Assembly: GCA_963696075.1 (NCBI GenBank)
Contig: CAVOJD010000002.1
Coordinates: forward strand, 62,001-126,000
DNA length: 64,000 nt
Source of the DNA: CAJQQK01 sp963696075
GTDB taxonomy: Bacteria > Pseudomonadota > Alphaproteobacteria > Rhizobiales > Hyphomicrobiaceae
Reading direction: 5' to 3'
The first letter of the stretch is position 1. Each line of letters starts with the position of its first letter. Of the stretch, positions 56,305-64,000 are shown in pieces. Both the position numbers and the translations under genes were made by a program. A model generated the notes under the pieces. It was not told the origin of the DNA. It was given only the letters and a program-made list of their open reading frames with translations, and searched no databases.

Positions 56305-56339
56305 ACCTCGCGCTAGAGTTGGCCTTGCCCGGACGATCT

Positions 56340-56358
56340 GGCCGGACCGCGTCCGGCC
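56340..56358. terminator. Strong hairpin after the lipoprotein gene
   Basis: Perfect 8-bp stem GGCCGGAC/GTCCGGCC with loop CGC, 36 bp past the stop. No T-run follows, so it is a hairpin-type or Rho-assisted terminator candidate only. Confidence 0.45.
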
Positions 56359-56421
56359 TGCGATAATGGCCGCAAGCCCGCCCGCGTCCCGCAATCCCCG
56401 CTGTTGAGTAAGTAAAAGCAG

Positions 56422-56829
56422 ATGTCGAGCATCATGCAGGCCAGCATGAGCGACCAGCTCTTGTGGTTCGAAACCCTCCTCAAGGGCTCGATCGGCCTCA
56501 TCCTGATCTTCCTGCCGGTCACAGCCGCCCGCATGGCCGGTTTCCCCCACGGCAATATCAGCTTCTGGCCGCGCCTCCTCGGCGCAGCCCTGCTTGGCAT
56601 CGCCGGCGCCTTCGCCGTCGAGGGCTACAATCTCGCAGGCGGCGCCATCGAGGCGAAGGGCCTTGGACTGGGCGGTGCCGTTATGATTAATTTGACGGCA
56701 ATCGTGTCCCTCTTCGGCACATTGATCTTCTCGGCTGTCGCAACACGGCGCGGCAAAACCCTGATCTGGCTGATGATCCTGCTGCTGCTGTTCCTGACCC
56801 TGTTTGAGATCGGCCACACCGGCCGCTAA
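56422..56829 (+). CDS. Small integral membrane protein
   Basis: 135 residues, four hydrophobic helices: SIGLILIFLPVTAARMAGF, LLGAALLGIAGAFAV, LTAIVSLFGTLIFSAVA and IWLMILLLLFLTLFEIG. No catalytic motif. It resembles small unannotated inner-membrane proteins found widely in alphaproteobacteria; function unknown. ATG at 56422. Confidence 0.7.
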   Translation: MSSIMQASMSDQLLWFETLLKGSIGLILIFLPVTAARMAGFPHGNISFWPRLLGAALLGIAGAFAVEGYNLAGGAIEAKGLGLGGAVMINLTAIVSLFGTLIFSAVATRRGKTLIWLMILLLLFLTLFEIGHTGR

Positions 56830-57074
56830 CCACGCCGGCGGCCCCGTTTGATGCGGCACACGAACCGTTTTGTGCCCCCCTGACGCGGTGGCTGCTCACC
56901 CGTTTGTGATGGCACGCCCCTTGCTCCTACAGGCTCACACAGACCGTCTTGACGCCAACAGCCTTACGGCCGCCCAGCCCCTCCGACCTGATCCCAGGGC
57001 CCGCCGCCGCACACGCCGAACGCGCCACCACGATCACGTTTACCCGTGAAGCCGAGTGCCGGAAGCCAATTGCG

Positions 57075-58340
57075 ATGACCGTCCTTGAACAAAGCCGCGC
57101 CCGTCCCGCACAACCCAGCGATCCAAGCTGGCTGGCGCCCGCAACGGATCCGGCCCGCCATCATGCAGATCCCGCGCACGCGCTGACGATCGAACTTGTC
57201 GAGGACCGCGCCGGCTTCGAAGCCCTCAAGCCGGACTGGGACCGCCTTCACGCCAAGGCGAGCACCATACGCCGCCTCCCCTTCCAATCCCATGCCTGGC
57301 TGAGCATCTGGTGCGAGACGCATCTGCGCCAAGCCTCATCCGGCCCGGTTCGCCTTGCCATTGCCGTCGTCCGCCAGGGCCGCGCCGTCTGCCTGATCTG
57401 CCCCTTCGCGGTCGAACACGTCTACGGCCTGAAACGTCTTGTGTGGATGGGCGACCCTGCCTCCCAGTACGGTGACGTCCTCCTCGACCATGACCGTGCC
57501 AGCAGCACCGAGATTGCCGCAGCCTTCCGCCACGTTCTGGATCACGTCACGCCCGATATCATACGTCTGAGACGCGTGCGCGCGGATGCCGCCGCAGCCC
57601 CGTTCCTGCGCGGTGAGAAGGCCGCGATCGCCGCCACCAACCAGGCCCCCTTCATTGACCTCTCGAAGGCATCGACGCCCGACGCCTATGCGGCCCGGTT
57701 CTCCGCCAAGGCACGCAAGAACCGGCGCCGCCAGCGCCGCCGGCTTGAAGAAAAAGGCACCGTCAGCGTCACCGTCCTCCCCCCCGGCCCCCGCGCCCGC
57801 GAAGCCTTGGCAACCGCCCTCGCCTTCAAGCAGGACTGGCTGATCAAGCGCGGCGAGATCTGCTCGGCACTGCGCGACCCACGCACCCAGGCGCTCCTCC
57901 AACAAGCCGCCACCGCAGAAGCTGAAGGCTTCACCCCCTATGTCTCCGTGATGTCGTGCAACGATGAGCCCGTCAGCGTCCAGTTCGGCATCGTGTCCGC
58001 CAACCGCCTCGCGCTCCACCTGATCGCCTACAATCCCGCCTGGGAGAAAGCCGCCGTCGGCATCCTCCATACCGAAGAAACGATCACCTACGGCATCGAG
58101 AATGGTTTGGCTGAGCTCGACTTCCTCGGCCCCGACGCCTCCTACAAGCGCGAGTGGTCGGATGATGCCGTTGCCATCAACGACTTCGTGCTCGCACCAA
58201 CGATTTCGGGAAAACTCTACGCAGAGACGTTCCTTGGCCGCTCACGCATTCGCTTCAAATACGTGCTCGAACATCTCCCCCGCACCGTCCGCTGCCGCAT
58301 TGCACGCCGCCTCGAACTTCGTGCCGAACGGGAGGCCTAG
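57075..58340 (+). CDS. GNAT-fold acetyltransferase (BioF2/CelD-like)
   Basis: 421 residues from the ATG at 57075. It has a tandem GNAT layout: an N-terminal half (TIELVEDRAGFEALKPDWDRLH; SHAWLSIWCETHL) and a C-terminal half with KARKNRRRQRRRLEEKG, a basic helix, then LAYN/HTEETITYGIENGLAELDFL typical of acetyltransf_6 proteins. Members are linked to extracellular polysaccharide or cell-wall modification. No polysaccharide cluster is adjacent, so the substrate is unknown. A start at 56949 (TTG) would add an unconserved leader. Confidence 0.8.
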   Translation: MTVLEQSRARPAQPSDPSWLAPATDPARHHADPAHALTIELVEDRAGFEALKPDWDRLHAKASTIRRLPFQSHAWLSIWCETHLRQASSGPVRLAIAVVRQGRAVCLICPFAVEHVYGLKRLVWMGDPASQYGDVLLDHDRASSTEIAAAFRHVLDHVTPDIIRLRRVRADAAAAPFLRGEKAAIAATNQAPFIDLSKASTPDAYAARFSAKARKNRRRQRRRLEEKGTVSVTVLPPGPRAREALATALAFKQDWLIKRGEICSALRDPRTQALLQQAATAEAEGFTPYVSVMSCNDEPVSVQFGIVSANRLALHLIAYNPAWEKAAVGILHTEETITYGIENGLAELDFLGPDASYKREWSDDAVAINDFVLAPTISGKLYAETFLGRSRIRFKYVLEHLPRTVRCRIARRLELRAEREA

Positions 58341-58372
58341 CAGCGCTCCTGAGCGATGCACCGCCGCACCGA

Positions 58373-59428
58373 TCAGTCCTTGACCCCGAGCTTCTTCTGC
58401 AAGCTCGACGATGACGTCGTGTACTGGAACAGCAGCTTCCGGTCGGGATAGATGTAGCGGTGCGCCTGCTGCGCCATCAGCGCCCCCTCGTGGAACCCGG
58501 ACAGGATCAGCTTGAGCTTGCCGGGATACGTGTTGATGTCGCCGATCGCGAAGATGCCCTTCTCGCTCGTCTCGAACTTCTCCGTATCGACCGGGATCAG
58601 GTTTTCATGAAGGTTGAGGCCCCAGTTCGCCACCGGGCCAAGCTTCATCGTCAGCCCGAAGAACGGCAGCAGGCGGGTGCAGGGGATCTCGACCTCGCCC
58701 TCCTTCGTCTTTGCCGTCACCGTCTCGAGTTGGCCATCCGTCCCATTGAGCTTGGTCATCTGGCCGATCACCAGCGACATGCCCCCGCTCGCGACCAGCG
58801 CCCGCATCTGCTCGACCGAATGCGGCGCGGCCCGGAAATCGTCCCGCCGGTGCATCAGCGTCAGTGACTTTGCAATCGGCGCCAGGCTGAGCGTCCAGTC
58901 GAGGGCGGAATCGCCCCCGCCCACGATCAGGATGTCGTGGCCCCGAAACGCCTCCATCTGGCGCACCGAATAAAACACCGACGTCCCCTCGAACGCCTCG
59001 ATGTCACCAAGCGGCGGCCGCTTCGGCGTAAACGATCCCCCACCCGCTGCGATGATCACCACCTTGGCGCGGAAAATCCGCCCGGCATCCGTTTCGACTT
59101 CGAACAGCGTCTCACCGAGCCGCGTCAGCCGGTCGACCCGCTCATTGAAATGGAACGTTGGATCGAACGGCTTGATCTGTTCAAGCAGCTGCTCCGTCAG
59201 CCCCTGCCCCGACACCTCCGGCAATCCTGGAATGTCGTAGATCGGCTTTTCCGGATAAAGCTCCGCACACTGCCCGCCCGGCTTGTCGAGAATGTCGATC
59301 AGGTGCGCCTTGATGTCGAGCAGGCCGAGCTCGAACACCGCAAACAGGCCGACCGGTCCCGCCCCGATGATCAACGCATCGGTCTCGATGATCCCCTCGC
59401 CGGCCGCCGGAGCGTGATCTTGCGCCAT
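58373..59428 (-). CDS. Ferredoxin/flavodoxin–NADP+ reductase (TrxR-like type)
   Basis: 351 residues. FAD motif IIGAGPVGLFAVFELG and NADPH motif IVGGGDSALDW, with C-terminal FAIGDINTYPGKLKLILSG. The CxxC pair of true thioredoxin reductases is absent, which marks the FNR type of this fold. C-terminal SSSSLQKKLGVKD is typical. It transfers electrons between NADPH and ferredoxin or flavodoxin. ATG at 59428 with GGAGATCGGAA. A [2Fe-2S] ferredoxin gene lies immediately upstream on the same strand and is its likely partner. Confidence 0.92.
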   Translation of the reverse strand: MAQDHAPAAGEGIIETDALIIGAGPVGLFAVFELGLLDIKAHLIDILDKPGGQCAELYPEKPIYDIPGLPEVSGQGLTEQLLEQIKPFDPTFHFNERVDRLTRLGETLFEVETDAGRIFRAKVVIIAAGGGSFTPKRPPLGDIEAFEGTSVFYSVRQMEAFRGHDILIVGGGDSALDWTLSLAPIAKSLTLMHRRDDFRAAPHSVEQMRALVASGGMSLVIGQMTKLNGTDGQLETVTAKTKEGEVEIPCTRLLPFFGLTMKLGPVANWGLNLHENLIPVDTEKFETSEKGIFAIGDINTYPGKLKLILSGFHEGALMAQQAHRYIYPDRKLLFQYTTSSSSLQKKLGVKD

Positions 59429-59506
59429 TTCCGATCTCCAAAACGTCTCAACCAACAGCGCAGTCGGCCAACAAGCCGCCGCCCAGGCCCGGTAGCTCCC
59501 GAGGCT

Positions 59507-59827
59507 CTAGAACTGCTTCTCGGGCACCTCGACAAGCAGCCCATCAAGCTCGTCGCTCACCTTGATCTGGCACGAAAGACGGCTCGTCTCGCGCACATCG
59601 AACGCGAAGTCGAGCATATCTTCTTCCATCTCGCTCGGCTTGCCCGTCTTCTCGACCCAGGCCGGATCGACATAGACGTGGCACGTCGCACATGCACACG
59701 CGCCCCCACACTCCGCCTCGATTCCGGCCACCAGATTGGTCTTGGCCGCTTCCATCACCGTAACGCCGGGAGCCGCTTCAACGGTCTGCTGACTGCCGTC
59801 GGGTTGCTTGAACGTCACTTTAGCCAT
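59507..59827 (-). CDS. Adrenodoxin-type [2Fe-2S] ferredoxin
   Basis: 106 residues. Cluster ligands follow the pattern C-x5-C-x2-C, visible as ECGGACACATC, with the fourth Cys in LSCQIKV. The acidic helix SEMEEDMLDF is the adrenodoxin-family recognition site for the reductase. Such ferredoxins supply electrons for iron-sulfur assembly or P450s. ATG at 59827. It is followed by the FNR-type reductase, which probably reduces it. Confidence 0.92.
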   Translation of the reverse strand: MAKVTFKQPDGSQQTVEAAPGVTVMEAAKTNLVAGIEAECGGACACATCHVYVDPAWVEKTGKPSEMEEDMLDFAFDVRETSRLSCQIKVSDELDGLLVEVPEKQF

Positions 59828-60134
59828 GCGCGATGTCGCTCCAGATCGTTCGTTCATCTTAAGGCTGCTTCGCATCATCCGCGCCCAGCCGTCCAGGGGG
59901 AAACCAAGTTGTGCCGCCATCCGCGCGCCCAAGCACAACAAATAGGGCGCAACCGATGAGGCGCTGCGTCGCCGCAGCGCACGCGCGAAACTGATAACAG
60001 TTCGATCGCAGATGACAAAGGTGCCGTCCATTCTGTCGCACGAAAAATGAACGCAACGGTGAATGTTATCAGCCGGTCATGCCGCTCCGGCAGCCGGGCG
60101 GACATCGACGTTAGTGATGGTCCGCGCGTGCGAT

Positions 60135-60470
60135 TTAGCGTTCGGCCTGGATCAGCTCACGAACATCCGCACAGGCCATGTCCAGCGCTCTGCGCAAATC
60201 ACCGATTTCGCGGCGTTCGCGCGCGGCCCGCTCGACCTTGCCCGCGACGTCGGCCAGCCGCTTGGCCCCCACCGCCAGCGCCGATCCCTTGAGCGTGTGT
60301 GCCGCGCGCACCCGCGTCGCATCATCCCCCGCCGCGTCGAGCTGCCCGAGCGTTTCCGGGATTTGATCCACGAACAGGCCGAGCACCTCGCGTTCGAGCG
60401 CCTCATTCCCCAGCGTGTAGCGGGCGAGATGATCACGATCGATAATCGGCATATCGGCAATGTCGTTCAT
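60135..60470 (-). CDS. Hpt (histidine phosphotransfer) domain protein
   Basis: 111 residues, a four-helix bundle. The phosphorylatable His lies in RAAHTLKGSALAVGA, the Hpt signature, preceded by LGLFVDQIPETLGQLDAAG. It would shuttle phosphoryl groups between a hybrid kinase and a response regulator; neither is adjacent. Begins MNDIADMPIIDRDHL. Faces the ferredoxin gene on the same strand with about 300 bp between. Confidence 0.88.
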   Translation of the reverse strand: MNDIADMPIIDRDHLARYTLGNEALEREVLGLFVDQIPETLGQLDAAGDDATRVRAAHTLKGSALAVGAKRLADVAGKVERAARERREIGDLRRALDMACADVRELIQAER

Positions 60471-60859
60471 GGGATGGCGCGCCCGGACCAGAATTCAGCG
60501 GATGACCAGCCCTCACCCTAGTCCGTCTTCCCTAATGATCCGCTGAGGAAAAACGAGGCTTTTTCGCAACGCAGGAAAGATTTTACTCACAATTCCGCCT
60601 ACGCTATGGTTAATCAATCCAGGTTTCGCCTCAAACCACCGCTACCGCCAAGCTAAGATCAAGGCAGAATCAGCAAGCCCCGCGCGGGCAAGGCTGAATC
60701 GGCCCGGTTATCGTCGACAGCGGCGCGGCATGGATGTGGCGGCTGGCAAACCGGGCAAACGGGGTGAACACGCAGATGCCGTATCGGGGTGATGCCGTAT
60801 CGGGGTGATGACGCGTCTGCGTAACGTGCTGACGAGGGGGAGGCCGCTAGGCCAAGCGG
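60471..60859. other. Intergenic region with a 16-bp tandem duplication
   Basis: 389 bases between the Hpt gene (-) and the Pro-rich ORF (+). The only clear structure is ATGCCGTATCGGGGTG repeated twice without a gap at 60776-60791 and 60792-60807. The stretch 60560-60620 is less GC-rich and may hold promoters for both directions. No RNA gene seen. Confidence 0.55.
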
Positions 60860-61837
60860 ATGAGCAAGAACGAAAAGTCCGGGCCAGGGAGCGCAACCGG
60901 GGCGCCTGACGCCAAGCCGGCGGATAAAACCGCTGCGTCCACGTCAGCCAATCAGAGCACCAAACCTCCGCAGGCGTCCCCTGCAACGACCGCAGCCCAC
61001 CCTGCTGGCGCGACGGCGCCTGAGACCGCACGCTCGAATAATAAACCACAGCCACAATCAAAGCCAACGCCACCGAGCCCTCCGCACCCTGCCGCTGCGA
61101 ACGCCAATCCGGCACCGCCAGCAGCCACAAAGCCACCCCCTGCCCCGCCGCCGCCCCAGCGCCTGAGCGATCTCCCGAAACTGGAGCTGCCAGCCAACCT
61201 CCGGGGCCGCGACGACGACACGCCAAAACCGGGCGCCCAATCCGGCGGCCCGCCCCCCCTTCCCGCTGCGATCAAGCCATCGGGCCAGCCGATCCCCGGT
61301 CTGCCGCTCGCAACCGGCAGCGCCGCTTCAGCGCCCCAATCCACCCCCTCCACCAAGCCCCCCCCGCCGGCAGAAAAGAACCCTCCACCGCCAACGGCAG
61401 TCGCCCAGCCAGGCGCCAAGCCACGCGACAACGCGAATGCCGCACCGCCCGCGCCAGCCTTGCCGAAAGAAGCCTCGCCGAAGACCGATTCCGCGACGAC
61501 CAAATCGGCCGGCAGAACGCCATCTGCGAGCCCGGCAAAGCCCCCGCCATCGCCCGCCCCACCGGCCAAAGCCACCAAGCCCGCAGCCGACCGGCCGCTC
61601 GCCAAAACGCCAAACCCCGCGGTGACGCAGAAAGCCAGCCAGCCTCTCTCCCGGCCACCGGCTCCCCCCGCCGGCCACGCATTGCCCGGCCTGCCGCCCC
61701 TCCCATCAACGGCCAGCACAGCCGCCGCAACGGCAAACGCAGCATCAGGCGCCAGCACCGCCCGCGCGTCTTCCGCCACACCCCCAACGCTTTCGATGCC
61801 AACCGCACCCCCGGCTCGCCACCCCACAACCCGATGA
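60860..61837 (+). CDS. Pro/Ala-rich low-complexity protein
   Basis: 325 residues, about half Pro and Ala, with many PPP runs and basic residues; no globular domain, signal or membrane helix is visible. It starts MSKNEKSGPGSATGAPDAKP and is probably disordered. Its TGA overlaps the ATG of the downstream coiled-coil gene (ATGA at 61834-61837), so it is either a coupled partner or the disordered N-terminus of the same protein split by a small indel. The high Pro content makes translation EF-P dependent. Confidence 0.55.
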   Translation: MSKNEKSGPGSATGAPDAKPADKTAASTSANQSTKPPQASPATTAAHPAGATAPETARSNNKPQPQSKPTPPSPPHPAAANANPAPPAATKPPPAPPPPQRLSDLPKLELPANLRGRDDDTPKPGAQSGGPPPLPAAIKPSGQPIPGLPLATGSAASAPQSTPSTKPPPPAEKNPPPPTAVAQPGAKPRDNANAAPPAPALPKEASPKTDSATTKSAGRTPSASPAKPPPSPAPPAKATKPAADRPLAKTPNPAVTQKASQPLSRPPAPPAGHALPGLPPLPSTASTAAATANAASGASTARASSATPPTLSMPTAPPARHPTTR

Positions 61838-64000
61838 GCCAGGGCAACGCAGCCCTCGCTCTTGCCCCCGCGCACCAGGCACCGAAGACCGATACTGCTC
61901 CGATGCCGGAACCGGCCAGGCATGACACCGAAGCAGCGGCAGATGCGGAGCCCGAAGCCCGCCGCGCCGCGCGCCGCCGCCCGGCAGCCCCCGCCCGTGA
62001 ACAGATCGTCGCCAACGATGACCTGCCCTCGATCGGCGGCCTGATCTTTGCCCTCAACCAGCGCCCCTCCAACCGCCCCTTCGCCTACGCAGCCGCCGGC
62101 TCGGGCTTCTGGATGGTACTCGCGACCGCGTTTGCCGTCGCCTTCGCCCCCGGCAGCCTCAGTTTCTCAAACGGCCTGACCGGCATCCTCGCGAGCCCCT
62201 GGTTCCCGACCTTCATCGCGACGCTGGCCGGCCCCATTGCGCTGTTCTGGTTCCTCGCCCTCCTCGCCTGGCGCACGGAAGAGCTGCACATGCGCTCGAC
62301 CGCCATGACCGAGGTCGCCGTCCGCCTCGCTGAACCCGACCGTATGGCGGAACAATCCGTCGCCTCCCTGGGCCAGGCCGTGCGCCGCCAGGTCTCCTTC
62401 ATGAACGACGCCGTCTCCCGCGCGCTTGGCCGGGCCGGCGAACTCGAAGCCCTTGTCCACAAAGAGGTCAGCGCCCTCGAACTCTCCTACGAAGAGAACG
62501 AGCGCCGCATTCGCGGCCTCATCAACGAACTCGCCAACGAGCGCCACGCCCTCGTCAACACCGGCGATCATTTCCACACGTCGCTCGAAAAGCTCGGCGT
62601 CGAGATCCCTGAGTTGATCGAGAAGCTCAGCGAACAGCAGCTCAAGCTCACCACGATCATCTCCGGCGCCAGCGAGAACCTCGGCCAGCTCGAAGGCGCG
62701 CTCGCCCATCAGACCGGCCGCTTCGAGACCTCGCTCGGCGATCGCACCACGCACCTTCAGTCCGTACTGACCGACTACACCGAAGTCCTCGGCACCACGC
62801 TGGAGGGCCGCACGAATGACCTCCAGGCCGTTCTGATGGATTACACCGACGCCCTCGGCCAGGCGCTCGGCCAGCGCTCCAGCTCGATGGAAACGATGCT
62901 CGGCGGCTACACCGAAGCCCTTGGCTCCGCCCTCAACTCCCGTTCCAGCCAGCTCAAGGGAATGCTCGAAGATCAGCGCAAGGCCATCGAAGGCAACGTC
63001 GACAGTCTCCATGCCTCCATCGGTGACAACGTCGGCAAGTTCCGCCAAAGCGTCGACCAGAAAGTCAACGAACTGGAAAAAGCCGTCGACACCAACACCA
63101 AACGCATCAACGAGACCCTCTCGAAGCGCACCGAGACGCTCCAGACCGTGTTCGAGGAATACGCACTCGCCCTCGACACGACGCTCGCCAACCGCGCCGA
63201 AGCCCTCGACTCCCAGCTCGTCGAGCGCACCAAGTCCCTCGACGAAGCCTTCACCGAGCGCCTCCGCCTGTTCGATGAATCGGTCCTGCGCTCGACCATG
63301 GCAATCGACAACGCCGTCGGCGAGAACACCAAGTCCCTGACCGGCGCCATGGAAGAGCACGCCCGCCAGCTCAGCGATTCGATCTCGGCCCAGGCCGCCG
63401 AAATGGACGAAAGCCTGATGCGCGGCCTCCAGTCCGTCCGCGAAACCAGCGAGAACATCTCCCGCCAGTCCATCAAGGCCATCGAAGGCCTCGCCAGTCA
63501 GTCGGACCTGCTGCGCAACGTTTCAGAAAACCTTCTCCAGCAGATCAACGGCGTCACCACCCGCTTCGAGAACCAGGGCCAGTCGATCATGCGCTCAGCC
63601 AACGCCCTCGAGACCACCAACTACAAGATCGAGCAGTCGCTCGCCGGCCGCACCGACGAACTCAACCGCACGCTCGATCGCATGTCGGGCAAGGCCGAGG
63701 AACTCTCCCGCGTCGTCGAAGGCTACTCGACATCGCTCGAAGGCTCCCTCAGCGAGGCCGAACAGCGCGCCCGCCTGATCGCGGAGGAAATCTCACGCGA
63801 GACCGAAAGCCGCTCCCGCTCCGCCCTCGACGATCTCCAGCGCGTCAAATCCGAAGCAACCCGCGAAACCGATCGCGCGCTGGAAGAATTACGCCGCGAG
63901 TTCAACAACGTCTCGCGTGAGGTCACCGAACGTCTCGGCGACCTCACCACGCAATTCTCCGACGCAACCGGCGCCGTCCGCGACCAGGCCGCCGCCGCCG
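61834..64000 (+). CDS. Large membrane-anchored coiled-coil protein (3' end outside window)
   Basis: At least 722 residues; no stop before the window end. N-terminus is polar and Arg/Ala-rich, then a hydrophobic pair around residues 90-145 (GFWMVLATAFAVAFAPG; FPTFIATLAGPIALFWFLALL). It continues as long heptad-like helical repeats, several with a similar period (LQSVLTDYTEVLGTTLEGR, LQAVLMDYTDALGQALGQR, METMLGGYTEALGSALNSR). Such proteins are often annotated as apolipoprotein- or kinesin-like in Rhizobiales. A structural role at the envelope is plausible, but function is unknown. Confidence 0.82.
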   Translation, partial: MSQGNAALALAPAHQAPKTDTAPMPEPARHDTEAAADAEPEARRAARRRPAAPAREQIVANDDLPSIGGLIFALNQRPSNRPFAYAAAGSGFWMVLATAFAVAFAPGSLSFSNGLTGILASPWFPTFIATLAGPIALFWFLALLAWRTEELHMRSTAMTEVAVRLAEPDRMAEQSVASLGQAVRRQVSFMNDAVSRALGRAGELEALVHKEVSALELSYEENERRIRGLINELANERHALVNTGDHFHTSLEKLGVEIPELIEKLSEQQLKLTTIISGASENLGQLEGALAHQTGRFETSLGDRTTHLQSVLTDYTEVLGTTLEGRTNDLQAVLMDYTDALGQALGQRSSSMETMLGGYTEALGSALNSRSSQLKGMLEDQRKAIEGNVDSLHASIGDNVGKFRQSVDQKVNELEKAVDTNTKRINETLSKRTETLQTVFEEYALALDTTLANRAEALDSQLVERTKSLDEAFTERLRLFDESVLRSTMAIDNAVGENTKSLTGAMEEHARQLSDSISAQAAEMDESLMRGLQSVRETSENISRQSIKAIEGLASQSDLLRNVSENLLQQINGVTTRFENQGQSIMRSANALETTNYKIEQSLAGRTDELNRTLDRMSGKAEELSRVVEGYSTSLEGSLSEAEQRARLIAEEISRETESRSRSALDDLQRVKSEATRETDRALEELRREFNNVSREVTERLGDLTTQFSDATGAVRDQAAAA

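Overview
The window is high-GC alphaproteobacterial chromosome, most likely Hyphomicrobiales (Rhizobiales). The evidence is the gene order leuA–mreB–mreC–mreD–mrdA–rodA, the run carA–yqeY-type gene–dnaG–rpoD, a DnaG whose zinc ligands are replaced (a pattern I recall from Rhizobiales), and the adrenodoxin-type ferredoxin. Genes are dense on both strands, codon use looks even, and I see no insertion sequence, prophage or CRISPR array.

Layout. 0–7 kb: two luciferase-fold oxidoreductases, one closely resembling F420-dependent glucose-6-phosphate dehydrogenase, diverge from a solitary molybdopterin hydroxylase large subunit; small hypothetical genes follow. 7–12.2 kb: a cobalamin riboswitch ahead of btuB-btuF-btuC-btuD; btuC carries a one-base frameshift. 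12.3–18 kb: the rod-shape operon. 18–24.4 kb: leuA with a leucine-rich leader peptide, a PhzF protein, a NUDIX protein, a structured RNA candidate, and ilvC. 24.6–30.2 kb: a LysE / enolase-superfamily / RraA-like operon, EF-P diverging from its lysyl ligase EpmA, and a ChaN protein. 30.2–37.4 kb: carA, yqeY-type gene, DUF805 gene, dnaG, rpoD. 37.4–38.8 kb: ccdA plus a periplasmic thioredoxin gene with an in-frame TGA. 38.9–45.3 kb: patatin lipoprotein, SDR, gor, rpiA, gph, ltaE. 45.4–50.7 kb: a Pls/PosA-type NRPS-like gene (frameshifted) next to an EctB-like diaminobutyrate aminotransferase. 51–60.5 kb: tRNA-Glu, recJ, a LuxR-type regulator, VWA protein, lipoprotein, GNAT protein, ferredoxin reductase, ferredoxin, Hpt protein. 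60.8–64 kb: a Pro/Ala-rich ORF overlapping a very large coiled-coil protein that runs off the end.

The most striking item is at 38,333–38,722. It reads as one secreted thioredoxin-fold protein if the TGA at 38,489–38,491 encodes selenocysteine. The TGA falls exactly on the first Cys of the CxxC motif (W-U-Q-T-C). A hairpin follows with GGU in its loop, at the same distance as in E. coli fdhF. The gene directly follows ccdA, so the pair looks like a transmembrane electron relay ending in a periplasmic selenothioredoxin. The second is the EctB-like/Pls-like pair, which suggests an unknown diaminobutyrate-derived or other basic amino-acid product.

Two genes (btuC, NRPS) are each broken by one apparent extra base in a short homopolymer. 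This may be sequencing error or real decay. It cannot explain the TGA, which is not an indel.
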